Assembly (NCBI RefSeq): GCF_006716485.1 | Contig: NZ_VFPD01000001.1 | Span: 773,806 to 837,805 of the forward strand | From: Chryseobacterium aquifrigidense | Lineage (GTDB): Bacteria; Bacteroidota; Bacteroidia; Flavobacteriales; Weeksellaceae | Reading direction: 5' to 3' | DNA: 64,000 nt | In this document: positions 62,530 through 64,000 of the stretch, in pieces | Layout: every line of letters begins with the position of its first letter | How positions within the stretch are numbered: position 1 is the stretch's first letter | The notes under the pieces: model-generated | Seen by the model: the letters and a program-made list of their open reading frames with translations, nothing else | Told to the model about the DNA's origin: nothing | Databases searched by the model: none | Made by a program: the position numbers and the translations under genes

Positions 62530-64000
62530 ATGAAAAAGTGTAAATACTTCGTATTTGTATTTTCGCTGTTTTCACTGTGGGTATATTCTCAAAAAAGCAG
62601 TGCTGAAACATACGGCGATATTCGAAAGAATTATGAAAAAATGTTAAATGACGATCGGAGAGCGCTTCCTTTCGTTAAATTGTACATTAATAAAGCTAAA
62701 AAAGAAAAGAATCAGGAAAAACTGGTTCAGGGGTACCGTGATGCCCGTCAGTACTGCATATCGCTGGATAAAAAATTTAAATATGCCGACAGTACAATTC
62801 AGGCAGCGATCGATTTGAATGATTCTGCCGAAGTCAGCAAGGCTTATCTCAGCAAAGGAATCTTATTTTACTTTAATGCGAAAAAGTATAAACCAGCTTT
62901 GGATCAATATCTTAAAGCATACCAGTTTGCTGAAAATTCTAAAGATGAATATCATAAATACAAAGTGATCTATCACATGGGAATTGTCAAAAGTCATCTT
63001 GGGTACTATGAAAAAGCAGTACAGCATTTTTTAGATTGTGCACAATTTTATCAAGCCTCGTTAGAAAAAAAACTGCATGAAAATGAAGTTTATAATTATA
63101 ATAAAGGGTACTATAACAGTTTGCATCAGTTGGCGGTTGCCTATCGATATTTGGATCAGTTCGATAAAGTGGATAGCTTAGCGGAACTCGGACTTAAAAA
63201 TACGGTCAATAAGCCGGACTACTTCCTTGAAAACAGCTATTTTCTGAAAAGCAAAGGACTCGTGTACTTTAATAAGAAGGATTATAAAAAATCAGAAATA
63301 AGTTTAACAAAAGCATTGCCAGGAATAGTAAAAAGAAATGACTTCGCCACCTGCTCCATAATTTACCTGTATCTTGGGAAGATTTATTTTGCAGGAAATG
63401 AAATGGAAAAATCAATGAGTAATTTCATGAAAATCGATTCCATTTTTAATAAACAGCAATTTATTCTGCCGGAAGCAGCCGATTGCTATCGCTATCTGAT
63501 CAATGATGCTTCAAAAACAAATAATGTTGATAAGCAGTTATATTACACCAATCAACTTTTAAAAGCTGATCATATTATCAATAAAGACTTTTCATACATC
63601 GCTTCGAAAATCTGTAAAGAATACGACGTAAAGTCGCTGAAAAAAGAAAAGGAAAATCTGGAGAGAAAAGGAAAGAGAAAATTGCGTAATGCATTCGTTC
63701 TTATTGTAATTGCGGCAATGATTATCATTATTTTCTGTATTCGCTTCTATCGTGATCGTAAGATCAGGATTCAATATGAAAATTTACAGCAAAAACTTAA
63801 TAGCAGTGAGCCGGGAAATAATAAAGAAGCCGTTGATGATATTCCTATACGAAAGAATTCTTTATCACCGGAATTGACTAAGGAATTACTTGAAAAACTG
63901 AAGATCTTCGAAGAGACGCTATATTTTACTAAGAAAGGGTTAACCCAGAAAAGTGTAGCTACAAAACTGGGTACCAACTCTTATTATTTATCTATTTTAA
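62530..64000 (+). CDS. TPR transmembrane regulator with AraC-type HTH, C-terminally cut by window
   Basis: Seen: an open frame from ATG 62530 to the window end (about 490 residues) with no stop. A signal-like segment (YFVFVFSLFSLWVYSQ) is followed by TPR-like helical repeats (about 30-370), a membrane helix (about 388-408, VLIVIAAMIIIIFCIRFY) and a cytoplasmic part reaching KGLTQKSVATKLGTNSYYLSIL, the first half of an AraC-type HTH. Known: this is the layout of Bacteroidetes one-protein sensor-regulators with periplasmic TPRs. It is divergent from the lipoprotein/DUF6520 operon and probably senses an exported peptide and controls it (inference). Confidence 0.8.
   Translation, partial: MKKCKYFVFVFSLFSLWVYSQKSSAETYGDIRKNYEKMLNDDRRALPFVKLYINKAKKEKNQEKLVQGYRDARQYCISLDKKFKYADSTIQAAIDLNDSAEVSKAYLSKGILFYFNAKKYKPALDQYLKAYQFAENSKDEYHKYKVIYHMGIVKSHLGYYEKAVQHFLDCAQFYQASLEKKLHENEVYNYNKGYYNSLHQLAVAYRYLDQFDKVDSLAELGLKNTVNKPDYFLENSYFLKSKGLVYFNKKDYKKSEISLTKALPGIVKRNDFATCSIIYLYLGKIYFAGNEMEKSMSNFMKIDSIFNKQQFILPEAADCYRYLINDASKTNNVDKQLYYTNQLLKADHIINKDFSYIASKICKEYDVKSLKKEKENLERKGKRKLRNAFVLIVIAAMIIIIFCIRFYRDRKIRIQYENLQQKLNSSEPGNNKEAVDDIPIRKNSLSPELTKELLEKLKIFEETLYFTKKGLTQKSVATKLGTNSYYLSIL

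Noticed and set aside
1..64000. CRISPR arrays, tRNA or rRNA genes, insertion sequences, integrase
   Set aside because: None could be seen by eye: no regularly spaced repeats with unique spacers, no cloverleaf pattern I could confirm, and no transposase or recombinase motif. The element ends must lie outside this window or be unrecognisable.

Overview
The window looks like part of a chromosome from a Flavobacteriia member, most likely Weeksellaceae (Chryseobacterium or Elizabethkingia type). This rests on Bacteroidetes-style Tra proteins and MobABC, TAnnTTTG -7 promoter boxes, a SusC/SusD pair, a DUF6520-type peptide and low GC. The genus is inference. No rRNA, tRNA, CRISPR array, integrase or insertion sequence is visible.

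Layout. (1) 1-9.0 kb is the conjugation module of an integrative and conjugative element, read leftwards: a ParA-like protein, a DUF3408 protein, a TraD-like protein, TraE, TraF, TraG (VirB4-type ATPase), TraI, TraJ, TraK, TraL and the start of TraM, cut by the window edge. A DUF4238 gene sits in it on the opposite strand. (2) 9.0-14.5 kb is the mobilisation module: a candidate oriT, MobA, MobB (relaxase) and MobC (coupling protein), with a YhcG-type nuclease gene between mobB and mobC. (3) 14.7-19.8 kb is a tripartite efflux cargo (MFS pump, HlyD adaptor, TolC-type outer membrane protein) with a divergent AraC regulator. (4) 19.9-23.4 kb holds a topoisomerase III and a DUF3945 protein, both usual element housekeeping genes. 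(5) 23.5-29.3 kb is a DNA damage/mutagenesis cassette: AlkB and an S24 repressor leftwards, a Y-family polymerase and a DnaE-type polymerase rightwards, with a perfect palindromic operator between.

(6) 29.4-52.2 kb is an AT-rich defence island. It contains a DGQ-type plus HEPN gene pair, a secreted small protein divergent from a membrane-anchored exonuclease VII-like protein, a PD-(D/E)XK-like protein divergent from a 1616-residue sacsin-type ATPase with a C-terminal DUF3883 nuclease-like domain, and a tightly packed eight-gene operon (Vsr, two cytosine methyltransferases, HNH, MORC-type GHKL ATPase, Z1 ATPase, DUF4420 nuclease-like protein, AIPR). An XRE regulator faces the end of that operon.

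(7) 52.2-64 kb is a secretion/nutrient-type locus: a structured leader region, SusC, SusD and an S9 peptidase rightwards. A leftward operon then encodes a small lipoprotein, an unrecognised 57-residue peptide, a MauE/DoxX-like membrane protein and a cysteine-containing DUF6520 peptide. A divergent TPR transmembrane regulator with an AraC-type HTH runs off the right edge. A perfect 32-bp palindrome lies between the divergent units.

The best candidates for undescribed biology are the HEPN/DGQ pair, the membrane-anchored XseA-like protein and its secreted neighbour, and the small-peptide/MauE/SusCD/S9 locus. All functional assignments come from reading motifs by eye; no database search was run.
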